The position numbers and the translations under genes were made by a program. Shown in pieces: positions 31,983-43,245 of a stretch of 64,000 nucleotides of DNA. The stretch's first letter is position 1, and each line of letters begins with the position of its first letter. The DNA is from Chenopodium formosanum (Eukaryota > Streptophyta > Magnoliopsida > Caryophyllales > Amaranthaceae), in the NCBI GenBank assembly GCA_024500155.1, contig CM044862.1, forward strand, positions 50,044,001 through 50,108,000, in the 5' to 3' direction. The notes beneath the pieces were generated by a model. It was not told where the DNA came from. It did no database searches and saw only the letters and a program-made list of their open reading frames with translations.

Positions 31983-32296
31983 AACTAGTTGGGTGACTAG
32001 TTCCTCAGGGTCTCAAGTTCATAGAGGAACTTGAGTTTGAGTCGTTAGCTTGTAATAGGTTCATTTGCCCTATTATAGTGAAGATTCGTTTCCCAAAATC
32101 CCAAGTGGTCGTGGTTTTTCTCCTTGTTAGGGCCAAGGAGTTTTCCACGTAAAATCTCTCTTGCATTCTTTAGTTCCTTTAGTTAATCTTTCAGTTCCTT
32201 TAGTTAACTTAATTTTAATTCCGCAAAAAGTTTGGCTAAATTCTCATACTACAATTCAACCCCCCTTCTTGTAGTATTCTTTAAAACAACACATGG

Positions 32297-33031
32297 CTTA
32301 ACAATAGCAGGCTTATTATTTAACATATGAGGTCCTCAACTTAGAACACCATTCTTATCATCACTTGAACACAGATTGATTATAAAATAACCATCATCAT
32401 GCCAAAAAATTTCAGGCTTAGATAAATTACTCCAGTTTTGGGCAATGAATTTATGAACAACAACAATTGTAGGATAAAAACCAACAACATAGAAGATAAT
32501 TGCATTGCACCACTTAGAGTTACCTGCTGCAATCTCCTCTGCCTGTATGTGAGCTACAGGTTTGCCACTCTTCAAAATAGGCGCCACAAAGTTAAGAGCA
32601 GCACCCTTAGCAGTCAGTTTACCTCGAAACAAACTCGACCACTTCTCAGAATTCTTGGCTTGATTTGATGATCCAGGGTGTGCAGGATGACAAGTAGACC
32701 CAGAAACAACCGGAATCGCATCATTTGGTTGCACACTCAAAGCTTCAGGCAATGGAACAGTAACCAGGTAAACCCTAGGAACCACTTCATTGGATTTCTG
32801 CAACTGAGTAGCAGCAAAGGAATCCTCAAGAATCTTCATTTCAGCCTTAGTAATCCTTTCTCCTGATGGATGGACTAGATGAGCTGGTGGAGAAACCAGC
32901 ACAGTTTCATCTTCATCCTCGGGGATAGTGTTCACATTCAAGTTCTTCAATCGATTGAGATCAGTAGGGGATATAGATCCAAAAGCAGGAGACCGAGGGA
33001 GTGAAGTAGCTTGTTTCTTCTTCTTAGCCAT
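32297..33031 (-). pseudogene. LINE ORF1, N-terminal part, broken
   Basis: The start ATG at 33031 gives MAKKKKQATSLPRSPAF, a basic N-terminus like that of the sister copy. The DUF4283-like region follows (CNAIIFYVVGFYPTIVVVHKF, EIFWHDDGYFIINL). A TGA at about 32336-32338 stands where the sister has a sense codon; beyond it the frame continues as GPHMLNNKPAIVKPW to the solo LTR at 32296. Confidence 0.85.
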
Positions 33032-33176
33032 GATAATCAGAGCTGAGTGAGAAAACCTCAGATCAGACTATAATGCAGATCACAGATCACATATCAGAGC
33101 TTCGCTCTCTAGCTTCTCTCTCGAGCTTTGATTAATTCACCTATATGTTGTCCGGGTTACAAACTTTTTTTCACTC
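33032..33176 (-). other. LINE 5' UTR
   Basis: 145 bases between the ORF1 ATG and the target duplication. It has a CTCTC-rich plus strand (GAGAG on the minus), as often seen in plant L1 leaders. No promoter element is recognised with confidence. Confidence 0.6.
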
Positions 33177-36100
33177 GAATGTGTTTGACTTTCATTTCAT
33201 TCAATTAACTACGTTGAATGCATTTCACGTTATTCGATTAAAAAAACTGTGTTTAAATGTGCTTGACTTTTATTCAATTCAAAAAGCTTTGTTTAAATGT
33301 GTTTGAATTTCATTTGATTCAAAAAGCTTTGTTTGAATGCATTTGACATTCATTCAATTTAAAAAGCTTTTTAAATGTGTTTGACTTTCATTTGATTCAA
33401 AAAGATTTGTTTGAATGTGTTTAACTTAAATTTGCTTGAAAAAGCTTTGTTTGAATGTGTTTGACTTTCATTTGATTCAAAAAACTTTGTTTGAATATGT
33501 TTGACTTTCATTTAATTCAAAATGCTTTTTCTTTGAATGCATTTTACTTTCATTCAATTCAAAAAGCTTTGTTTGAATGTGTTTTGCCTCAAATTGAATT
33601 AAAAAGATTTGTTTTAATGCGTTATGCTTTCGTTCGATTCAATTAGATTCTTTGAGTGCAAATGACTTTCATTTGGTAAAAAAGCTTTGTTTGAATGTGT
33701 TTGACTTTCATTAGATTCAAAATTTTTTGTTTGAATGTGTTTGACTTTCATTTGATTCACAAAGCTTTTTTGAATGTGTTCGACTATCATTCGATTTAAA
33801 AAGCATTGTTTAAAAGTGTTTAACTTTCATTCGATTCAAAAATCTTTGTTTGAATGTGTTTGACTATCATTTGATTTAGAAAGCATTGTTTATATGTGTT
33901 TGATTTTCATTTGATTTAAATGGCTTAATTTTAATTTGTTTTTATTTTCATTTGATTCTATTAGCTTCTTTGATTGCATATGTCTTACCTTCAATTCAAA
34001 AAGCTTTGTTTGAATTTGTTTGACTTTCATTCGATTGAAAAAGCTTTTTTAAATGTGTTTGACTTTCATTAGTTTTAAAAAACTTTGTTTGAAAGTGTTT
34101 GACTTTCATCTGATTCAAAATGCTTTGTTTTGAATGCATTTTACTTTCATTTGATTTAAAAAGCTTTGTTTGAATGTGTTTTTTACTTTCAATTGATTCA
34201 AAAAGATTTGTTTTAATGCGTTAAGCTTTCATTCGATTCAATTAGATTCTTTGAGTGCATATGACTTTCATTAGGTTAAAAAGCATTGTTGGAATGTGTT
34301 TGACTTTCATTAGATTCAAAAAGCTTTGTTTGAATGTGTTTGACTTTCATTTGACTCACAAAGCTTTTTTGAATGTGTTCGACTATCATTCCATTCAAAA
34401 AGAATTGTCTGAATGTGTTTGACTTTTATTCGATTCAAAAAGCTTTAATTGAATGTTTTTGACATTCATTTGATTAAAAAAGCATTGTTTGAATGTGTTT
34501 GATTTTCATTTGATTAAAAAAGCTTTGTTCAAGTGTTTTAACTTTCATTTGATTAAAAAACCTTTCTTAGAATGTGTTTGACTTTCCTTTATTAACAAAC
34601 CTTTGTTTTTATATGTTTGACTTTCATTTAATTGAAAAAGCTTTGTTTCAATTCATTTGACTTTCATTCGATTCAAAAAAGCTTTATTTGAATGTGTTTG
34701 ACTTTCATTTGATTCTAAAAGCTTTGTTTGAATGTGTTTTACTTTCATTTGATTCAAAAATCATTGTTTAATTGTGTTTGACTTTCATTTGATTAAAAAA
34801 GCTTTGTTTAAATGATTTATCTTTCATTTGATTAAAAAACCTTTGTTTGAATGTGTTTGACTTTCCTTTGATTAACAAACCTTGGTTTGAATATGTTAGA
34901 CTTTCAATTAATTCAAAAAGCTTTGTTTGAATGCATTTGAATTTCATTCGATTCAAAATTCTTGTTTGAATGTATTTGACTTTCAATTGATTCAAAAACA
35001 TTTTTTTAATGTGTTCAGTTTTCATTTAATTCAACTAGCTTCTTTGAATGCATATGTCTTTTATTTGATTCGAAAAGCTTTATTTGAATGTGTTTGACTT
35101 TCATTTCATTCAATTAACTATGTTGAATGCATTTCACTTTATTCGATTACAAAAACTATGTTTTAATGTGTTTGACTTTCATTCAATTCAAAAAGTTTTG
35201 TTTGAATGTGTTTAAATTTCATTTGATTCAAAAAGTTTTGTTTGAATGCATTTGACTTTCATTTGATTTAAAAAGCTTTTTAAATGTGTTTGACTTTCAT
35301 TCAATTCTAAAAGCTTTGTTTAAATGTATTTGACTTTCATTTGATTCAATTAACTATGTTGAATGCATTTGACTTCATTCGATTCAAAAAGTTATGTTTG
35401 AATGTGTTTGAATTTCATTTCATTTAAAAAAGCTTTGTTTCAATGTATTTGACTTTCATTCGATTAAAAAACCTTTCTTTGAATGTTTATTACTTTCAAT
35501 TGAGTAAAAAATATTTGTTATAATGTGTTCATTTTTCATTTGATTTTTTTAGCTTGTTTGAATGGATATGACTTTCATTTGATTCAAAAAGTTTTGTTTG
35601 AATGTGTTTGACTTTAATTTGATTATAAAAACATTATTTGAATGTGTTTTACTTTGCTTTGATTTAGAAACCTTAGTTTGAATGTGTTTGACTTTCATTT
35701 GATTCAAAAAGCTTTGTTTGAATGTGATTAAATTTCATTTCATTCAAAAAGCTCTGATCGAATGTATTTGAATTTCATTCGATTCAAAAACCTTTTATTT
35801 AATCTTTGTTACTTTTAATTGATTCAAAAAGATTTGTTTAAATGTGTTCTTCTTTCATTTCATTTTATTAGCTTCTTTGAATGCATATGACTTTCATTCG
35901 ATTCAAAAAGCTTTGTTTGAATGTGTTTGACTTTAATTTTATTTAAAAAGCTTGGTTTGAATTTGTTTGACTTTCCTTTGATTAACAAACCTTTGTTTGA
36001 ATGTGTTTGACTTTCTTTTGATTAAAAAATCTTTGATTGAATGCATTTGACTTTTATTCGATTCAAAAGCTTTGTTTGAATGTGTTTGACTTTCAATTGA

Positions 36101-37820
36101 TTCAAAAAGATATTTTGTAATGTGTTGAGCTTTTATTTGATTCAACTAGCTTCTTTGCATGCATAAGACTTTAATTTGATTCAAAAAGCTTTATTTGAAT
36201 GTTATTGACTTTCATTAGATTCCAACAGCTTTGTTTGAATGTGTTTGACTTTCATTTCATTCAATTAACTATGTTGAATGCATTTGACTTTATTCGATTC
36301 AAATAGCTGTGTTTGAATGTGTTTGACTTTCATTTGTTTCAAAAAGCTTGGTTTGAAAGTGTTTGAATTTCATTTAATTCTAAAAGCTTTGTTTGAATGT
36401 ATTTGACTTCATTCGATTCATAAGCCTTTCTTTGAATGTTTATTACTTTCAATTAATTCAAAAAGATTTGTTTTAATGTGTTCAGCTTTCATTTGAATTT
36501 ATTAGTTTCTATGTATGCATATGACTTTCATTCGATTCAAAAACCTTTGTTTGAATATGTTTGACTTTAATTTGATTAAAAAATCTTAGTTTGAATGTGT
36601 TTGACTTTCCTTTGATTCAAAAAGCTTTGTTGGAATGAGTTTGACTTTAATTTAAATAAAAAAGCAATGTTCGAATGTGTTTTACTTTCCTTCGATTCAA
36701 AAAGCTTTGTTTGAATGTGTTAGTCTTTCAGTTGATTCAAAAAACTTTGTTTGAATGTGTTCGACTTTCATTTTAATCAATTAATTTTATTGTATGCATT
36801 TGACTTTCAATCGATTTAAAAATCTTTCTTTGAATGTGTTTAACTTTCATTTGATTCAAAAAGCTTTGTTAGAATGTGTTTGAATTTCATTTGGTTCAAA
36901 AAGCTTTGTTTGAATGTGTTTGACTTTCATTTGATTCTAAAAGCTTTCTTTGAATGTATATAACTTTTATTTGATTCAAAAAGCTTTGTTTGAATGTGTT
37001 TGACTTTAATTTGTTTCAAAAAGCTTTGTTTTAATGCATTATGTTTTCATTTTATTCAATTAGCTTCTTTGAATGCATATAAGTTTCATTCGATTCAAAA
37101 TGCTTTGATTGAATGTGTTTGACTTTCATTTGATTCAAATACCTTTGTTTGAATGTGTTTGACTATCATTTGATTCAAAAATCATTGTTTAAATGTGTTT
37201 GTCTTTTATTTGATTTAAAAAGCTTTGTTTAAATGTTTTAACTTTCATTTGATTAAAAAAGCTTTGTTTGAACGTGTTTGACTTTTCTTTGATTAACAAA
37301 TCTTTGTTTGAATATGTTTGAATTTCATTTGATTCAAAAAGCTTTGTTTGAATGCATTTGACTTTCATTTGATTCAAAAGTTTTGTTTGAATGTGTTTAA
37401 CTTTAAATTGATTCCTACGGATTTATTTTTAATGTGTTCAGCTTTCATTTAATTCAACTAGCTTCTTTGAATGCATGTGACTGTACTTTGATTAAAAAGC
37501 TTTATTTGAATGTGTTTGACTTTCATTAGATTCCAGAAGCTTTGTTCGAATGTGTTTGACTTTAATTTCATTTAATTAACTATGTTGAATGCATTTAACT
37601 TTATGAGATTGAAAAAGCAGTATTTGAATTTGTTTGACTTTCATTCGATTCAAAAAGATTTCTTTAAATGTGTTTGACCTTCATTTATTCAAAAAGATTT
37701 GTATTAATGTGTTCAGCTTTCAATTGATTCCATTAGCTTCTTTTAATGCATATGACTTTCATTCGATTAAAAAAGATTGTTTGAATGTTTTTTAGTTTCA
37801 TTAGATTAAAAATTTTTTTT
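33177..37820. repeat. 40-bp satellite array, block 3
   Basis: Same monomer. The first 16 bases are the right target duplication of the LINE. 34160-35104 closely copies 13201-14148, and 35105 onward copies 33193 onward, giving a period of about 1.9 kb once the LINE is discounted. From about 35400 the variant order follows block 1, including the AATCAATTAA variant at 36776. It ends in a T run at the Tekay-like element. Confidence 0.95.
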
Positions 37821-37835
37821 TTCAGGGGGGTAGAT

Positions 37836-40324
37836 TGTAACACCCCGTATTTTTATACGTATTTTATTTAAAGTATGTATTTTATAAAGTATTTAAATAG
37901 TTGTAATTATTTTAATTAAAGTATTTTAATTAATATTATTATTAAAGGAAAGTTTATTTAATTTTTTTATTTAAAAGTTGGGGTTTTATTTTAGGAAAGT
38001 TTAATTTTCAACAAGTTTTATTATGGAAGGAATTAGGAAAACCTAGAAGAGGGTTAGTAGAGAAGGGGTATAAATATCCCACTTATGAGGCAATTCAAAC
38101 TTTGCCCAGACTGGAGAAAACCGAAGGTAAACTTCTCTCTCTCTCCTCCTTATTATTCTTCTTTCTTTTTCTTTTTCCCCTTCCCCTTATTTTTTTTCGG
38201 CTGCCCTCTCCCTCACCACCGCTGCCAGCAGCGTAAGCCGGTGGTGGCTGCCGTTCTTCCCCCTCTTTTTCCCCCTTTTTGAAATATATATATTTATAAA
38301 AAAAAAATAAAAAAAAAATAAAAAAAAAATAAAAACTAAGCTTTCTTGTTTTAATTTAATCTATTCTTGGATCTAAATATAAATTATGAGTTTGGGGGTT
38401 TAATTTTGATGTTTGATAATTGTAATTGTATGATTTAATTTTCAGATTTTGTTTTTAATTAAAAAGCCCCAATTTTTGAAACCCTAGGTCCTTGATTTGT
38501 GAAAATTATGAAAGTATATGAGGTATTAATGTTTAGATCTTCAATTTAAGTGTTTTAAGACTAAATTACAGCAAGTTTTAATTAGAAATAAAGTGCTGGA
38601 ATTTTTATGTAGAGCACTTAATATTATGTTTTTGAAGAAAATTTAAATTACCCATTAAGTGGGACTTAATTATGGTGTTTTAAATATAATTTCAGCTTAT
38701 TCTAATTATTTTAAGAGGGGTTTTAGAATAGTATATATTGCTGAAAATTTGTTTAGAGTGGGTTTTAATGCTCTATTATAATTTTAATGTGTAGGAGACT
38801 TCGAAGTGAGCAATTTTTACCAGTCGTGACGATTTTAAGATCGTATTCAAGGTATGTTCGCGTACTTAGCATCTTTTGATGATGTAGAATCATGCTAGGT
38901 TTAATTTCAATCAATTACAAGTAGTATCATGCTAAGGTTTATGTATTGAATCGTGAATTATTGGTGTTGGTGATTGAATTGTGAAGCATGAATTATTTGT
39001 GATGGTTTATGGATTGGAAAATTATATTTTGGCATGATTATATGGACTACATATTTATTTATGGCATGATAGAGAGCACGTTTAATTAAACTAATTGTTT
39101 AATTATGTTTGGAATATTGAAAAGAAATTTTATTATGGTTCATATAATTTTTATTGATGCTTTAAGCATGAGAACGAAGCTTTATAAGTGTCTATGTACA
39201 CAAGGAATAAATTGTATGTTGGTGCCTTTGTGCACTTAAGGTGTTTTAACACCGAGGTATAGGATTGTTGGCGCTTTATGCGTTTAAGGTGTCTTCGACA
39301 CCGAGGTAGAATTAAAAAGGGTTCAACATTAAATATTATATGGTCACTAATTATTCAAGAATTAAATTGGTATATTTGTTTGATTGAATTATTATTGTTG
39401 ATTGACTTATTATGCCTTGAGAGTCATCACCAAGTCTAATAATATGTAAATAACGTAAAGTGAAAGAGATTACACACCAAAACTCTTGGAACGTATATAC
39501 CTTGAGTAAGAACATATGGGGGGAGTTATGTGACTTTATATTTGATCATAACTTCTAACGGAGTACAGGACGCTGTATATTTCTTTTTATTATTATGCGC
39601 TGGAATTCCGCCACCTATGTCTGGCACAGGTTTGTTGCCGGCACGGTTAGCTCTCGTGTCAGTTAATTCCAATTTATTGGGAGAGGTATAGTTGGAAACC
39701 CGTTTGATGCGTAATCAACGCTAAATGAATTATTTAGTGTCTAGTTAAAGTGTCTTGTTGATTGTTGTGTGTGCTTGTAAACAGGTGCAATGAGGTAAGT
39801 GTGTGTGATGATAGGAGAATGCATGTTAGTGTGTTTAATTACGCTTATGTACTCAGCTTTTCTGATTGTGTGTGTTGTTTGTGTCTGGCCATGTCTTTAT
39901 CTTGGCCCTATGATGATCCATTTTAATGGAGAGTAGTTGGGGCAAGTAGAGATACACTTTTCAGGTATTGAAGCATGTTCTTGACGGGGCATGAGTGAAG
40001 AGAGAATCATGCTAGCTTCCATTAGGATATGATGTGTTTTATGCATTGAATATTTTATTATATTACCTTATGGACTAACACAAAAGTTTGGTTGTTTCGG
40101 TTTTGAATAAGGGCCTTAAATGGTTCCAAGTTGTAGTGGATTTTATTTGACTTTGATTTTGTTGATTTTAGACTTTACTTTCGTTGGTTTGATTTTTAAA
40201 TTGTGTTATTTAAATAGTTTTGGTTTTCAAGTCTTCCGCTGTGTATCTTTGATAGTTGCCTTAGCCGTTTTCACGGTGGCGGTAATGTCTTAGATATTCC
40301 TGAAACGTATTTTAAAAAAAAAAA
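37836..40324 (+). repeat. Left LTR of the Tekay-like element
   Basis: Matches 47019-49552 from TGTAACACCCCG through CCTGAAACGTATTTTAAAA. The true 3' end is uncertain: the right copy stops in the A run and no primer-binding site marks the left one, so it may extend past 40324. It has TATAAATA at 38069-38076, then pyrimidine-rich and A-rich stretches near 38130-38330. The ends carry CGTATTTTTATACG, a short palindrome. Confidence 0.82.
38069..38076 (+). promoter_or_regulatory. TATA box, left Tekay-like LTR
   Basis: GGGGTATAAATATCCC, conserved in the right LTR at 47251-47258. Confidence 0.7.
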
Positions 40325-40950
40325 GAGTAAAGTGTGTATTTAAAGAAAACGTTTTTTATTATGATTTAAACTTGGCCAAGTGCTAATTTAATTTTACAAT
40401 GTCAATTTCATTCCGATTTTATTTTATTTTAATTTATTTTATTAAGAGGGCCGAAATTTTTTTAATTTCTTTTTTTTTTTTTTTTTGGGTCCGAAAAATT
40501 TTTTTAGGGACACTCGAAAAAAAAATTTTAGTGTCCGAAATTTATTTTTTTCTGTTTTTTGTGAAGGCCAAAAATTTAGCCCTTCCCTATAATTTCGAAA
40601 AAAATTTTTTAGCAAAATAAAATATTTTTAGTTTGTTAATTTTGCAGGGAGCAAGGATGGAGGTAAGAATTATGTGTTAAAAGCTTTTATTAATATGTTG
40701 GTGAGCTTGGGTATGAAAGGAAAGGGCATATAGGCTAGAATTTAATTTATTCCCTGTATGCATAAATTTTATTTTAGGGTGTTCAAGCATGTTATATGTC
40801 TAAATGTTTGTGATGAAAGCATGCAATATATGTATTATTTTATGTGATTCTTCAGATTGTATGATTGACCACTGAACTTTGTATTATTTATTTTATTTTA
40901 TTTTATTTCTTTAGGGAAGAGAAATCTTTTCTAAACCTTTTCTCTACAGG
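40325..40950 (+). other. AT-rich leader of the Tekay-like element
   Basis: Homopolymer-rich (T16 near 40470). No ORF and no convincing primer-binding site. It ends in TTTTCTCTACAG just before the extra ORF, which looks like a plant 3' splice site. Confidence 0.5.
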
Positions 40951-41651
40951 ATGCCAATCTTTCCTAGCAAGTTTACCCAAATGGGATCTCTCGTAAAGAA
41001 AAATAATGAACACCCCTATGACTTTGTAGAAAAGATCAGATACTTTTGTTCCTACATGAGCAATGTCCTACGGGAGAAAGTTTATGCACCCCTGATCGTA
41101 TTTCGGCAATGATTGTCCATTGTCTTCCAGAGGAGCCCCCTTACTTTGTTGTCAAACAAAGATTTTCTGATTTTTATCTTCCAGGAGACATCCCAAATTA
41201 CCATAAATACAAAGACTATTATGGCCAGTAGTATCCAGACTATATTTTCTTAAACAAATATCTCGTAAGGGTGGAGAAAGCTTATTGTCAGCGCTTAAAC
41301 CTTCCCTACCCTGACTACTACTTTGATACCCCAGCAGAGAACAATCCTCTTCCAAATCAACAACCAGAAAATTCTGCTTCTTCTTCTTCTTTTTCGTCGG
41401 GGGGTAATCCAGCAGAGAATGGAGAACAACAAGAGGGTAATAGTTCACTTATGGACATTTCTAATTCAAACCCACCTCCAAATCCAATAATTATAGATAT
41501 TTCATCGGATGAGGAAGAAGAAGGGGAGTTTGTTCCAGTAGAACCTGAACCTGAATCACCTGAACCAATGGAGGAGTCAAATTATTCTAACTTCGATCTT
41601 TCAAGCTACAAGCAATCCACCGACAAAAGGGACAACGTTCAAAAGGATTAA
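40951..41651 (+). pseudogene. Extra ORF upstream of gag, unknown function, broken
   Basis: A reading of roughly 230 codons. It starts at ATG 40951 (MPIFPSKFTQMGSLVKK), shifts frame in a CCCC run near 41090, continues as DRISAMIVHCLPEEPPYFVV, meets TAG at 41229-41231, then resumes (VEKAYCQRLNLPYPDYYF) to TAA 41651. The second half is acidic and Ser/Pro/Glu-rich (IIIDISSDEEEEGEF). I recognise no domain. Extra ORFs before gag are known from Ogre/Tat elements but are not a standard Tekay feature as far as I know. The acidic tail could be an activation-type or disordered region; that is a guess. Confidence 0.6.
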
Positions 41652-42172
41652 ATCTTATGACTTTCCTCGCCACGAGTTCATATTCTTTATTTTAAAAATT
41701 TATTTGTTATTTCAGTTTTAGCAAATAAGTGGCATAACCACATCAGTTTTTGGAACACACTTTTTATTTTAATATCTTCAGTCTATTTTAATTAATAAAC
41801 CTTATTTATTTCTTTGATAAATTTTTGTTTATAAATTCTTTTGTTTTACAAATATTCCATTTCACACCATTATTCTAGTGATCACCATTCCAAGCAACTT
41901 ACCTCCAACAAACTTTTTTAAACCGCAAACGCCCATGAGAATTATTTTTATATTTATTGTGATGCTTTATTAAATGCATGGTTGGTTAGCAATCAATATT
42001 AATTGATAAAGCTACATTAAGGGAATTTTTAGCAATTGCTATCCCAAATTGTTAGCTTCAAATTTTACTGTAAATGTTTAAAAAGTTGCTAAATATATAC
42101 GAGTGTTCATCTTGAGAGCTAAACCTAGCCATTTCTAATAGTTATCCTTGTCCTATATTCAGGAGAACCCAA
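41652..42172 (+). other. Untranslated stretch between the extra ORF and gag
   Basis: No ORF. It ends with TCCTATATTCAG 10 bases before the gag ATG, another splice-acceptor-like sequence. Confidence 0.5.
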
Positions 42173-43240
42173 ATGGCAGGGGGACAAAGTTCAGGTAGTG
42201 GTGGAAATGATTTGAATGATGTAGTGAGGCAATTGGCAGCGGTTGCCCAACAATTGGCAAGGAACTCAACTGGTAAAGGGGATGCTAAAGGGGAGCTCTT
42301 TAAAAAGGTGGCGCAGAGCAAGCCACCAACCTATCAGGGCGAGCCTGATCCTGTTGTGTTGGAAAATTGGTTAAGGGAATTTGAGAAAATGTTTGGGGCT
42401 GTGGGATGCCCTGAAAACTCCAAAGTGAGTTGTGCTACCTACTATCTGAGGGGTGAAGCTAACCTTTGGTGGCAACAAAACGAGGCTACCATTAGAGCAT
42501 TACTTGGGTTCAACTGGACCAAATTCCAAGAAAAAGTGAGAGATAAGTTTTATCCTAGCTTTTTGCAGAAGCAGAAGGCTGAGGAATTTTCAAACCTTAG
42601 GATGGAAAAGATGACAGTTACGGAATATTACACCAAGTTTATTGAGTTATTCCATTTTGCTGAAGGATCCGTCTCTACGGAGAAAGCAAAAGCTAGGAAG
42701 TTTGAGAGTGGGTTAACTACTGATCTGCAGTTGAAGCTCTGCGGGCAGGTATTTGAGACCCTGGATGAAGTATATGGAAGGGCCGCACACCTTTATGCTC
42801 TGGAAGAAAAGAAGAAGAAGGAGCTAGCTGAGATAGAAGGGAGAGAGAGGAGGAAGGAAGTGGGACAAGTTTCTGGAAACCAACAGGGAAACTAGAATGG
42901 TTTTAAGAAGCAGAAGTACCACCATAATAATCATTTCCCCAATAATAATAATTTCCAGAATAATAACCGCCAAGGGGGACGTAGCAATAATGGAGGGGCT
43001 AGAAACAATAACCAGGGGAATAATAAGAATGGAAGGACTTACTTCTGCAAGAGGTGTAGGAACAATCACCCTGGGAGGGATTGTGAAGGCAATTTGGTTG
43101 CTTGTCGCGCTTGCAACAAACTGGGGCATAGGGAGTATGAGCGTTACTCTAAGAATGCTAATGGGAATAAACAGAACAACTATAACTCAGGAGGAAACCA
43201 GAAGAATTTCCAAGGGAACAACAACCATTTTCTGGGAATA
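42173..43240 (+). pseudogene. gag: gag of the Tekay-like element, broken
   Basis: ATG 42173 opens a chromovirus Gag: PPTYQGEPDPVVLENWLREFEKMF (about residues 50-75), CATYYLRGEANLWW, and FYPSFLQKQKAEEFSNL. A TAG ends it at 42892-42895. In the same frame the reading continues through an Asn/Gly-rich linker to the nucleic-acid-binding knuckles CKRCRNNHPGRDC and CRACNKLGHREYE; the last Cys of the second knuckle is Tyr. A one-base loss in a T run near 43230 puts protease in another frame. Gag packages the element RNA; this copy is defective. Confidence 0.88.
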
Positions 43241-43245
43241 AGGGA

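Larger units (their letters stand above)
30958..32291 (+). mobile_element. Solo LTR, possibly Copia/SIRE-type (1334 bp)
   Basis: Starts TGTTGGACTT and ends TTAAAACAACA, with an inverted TGTTG/CAACA end. A perfect CATGG duplication lies at 30953-30957 and 32292-32296. A TATA box at 31705-31712 (CTATAAATAG) and the CAATTCAACCCCCCTT stretch near the 3' end show plus orientation. There is no internal region, so it is the product of LTR-LTR recombination. The SIRE assignment rests on the end sequences as I remember them. It interrupts LINE ORF1. Confidence 0.85.
14146..33176 (-). mobile_element. Full-length L1-type LINE split by nested elements
   Basis: LINE pieces on the minus strand, in 5' to 3' order: 33176-32297 (5' UTR, ORF1 start), 30957-27842 (ORF1 end, most of ORF2) and 15382-14146 (ORF2 end, 3' UTR, poly(A)). 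The gaps are a solo LTR (30958-32291) and a 12.45-kb LTR element (15383-27836), each with perfect 5-bp duplications. Without them the LINE is about 5.2 kb, close to the 5.37-kb sister at 50861-56227. Target duplications of 13-16 bp flank the whole. ORF1 and ORF2 both carry stops or frameshifts. Confidence 0.9.

Noticed and set aside
40399..40620. Phe-rich plus-strand reading
   Set aside because: It lies in an AT-rich homopolymer leader with no domain.
40325..40950. A TGGTATCAGAGC-type primer-binding site for the Tekay-like element
   Set aside because: I searched the leader by eye and found no convincing match; the LTR end is left open.
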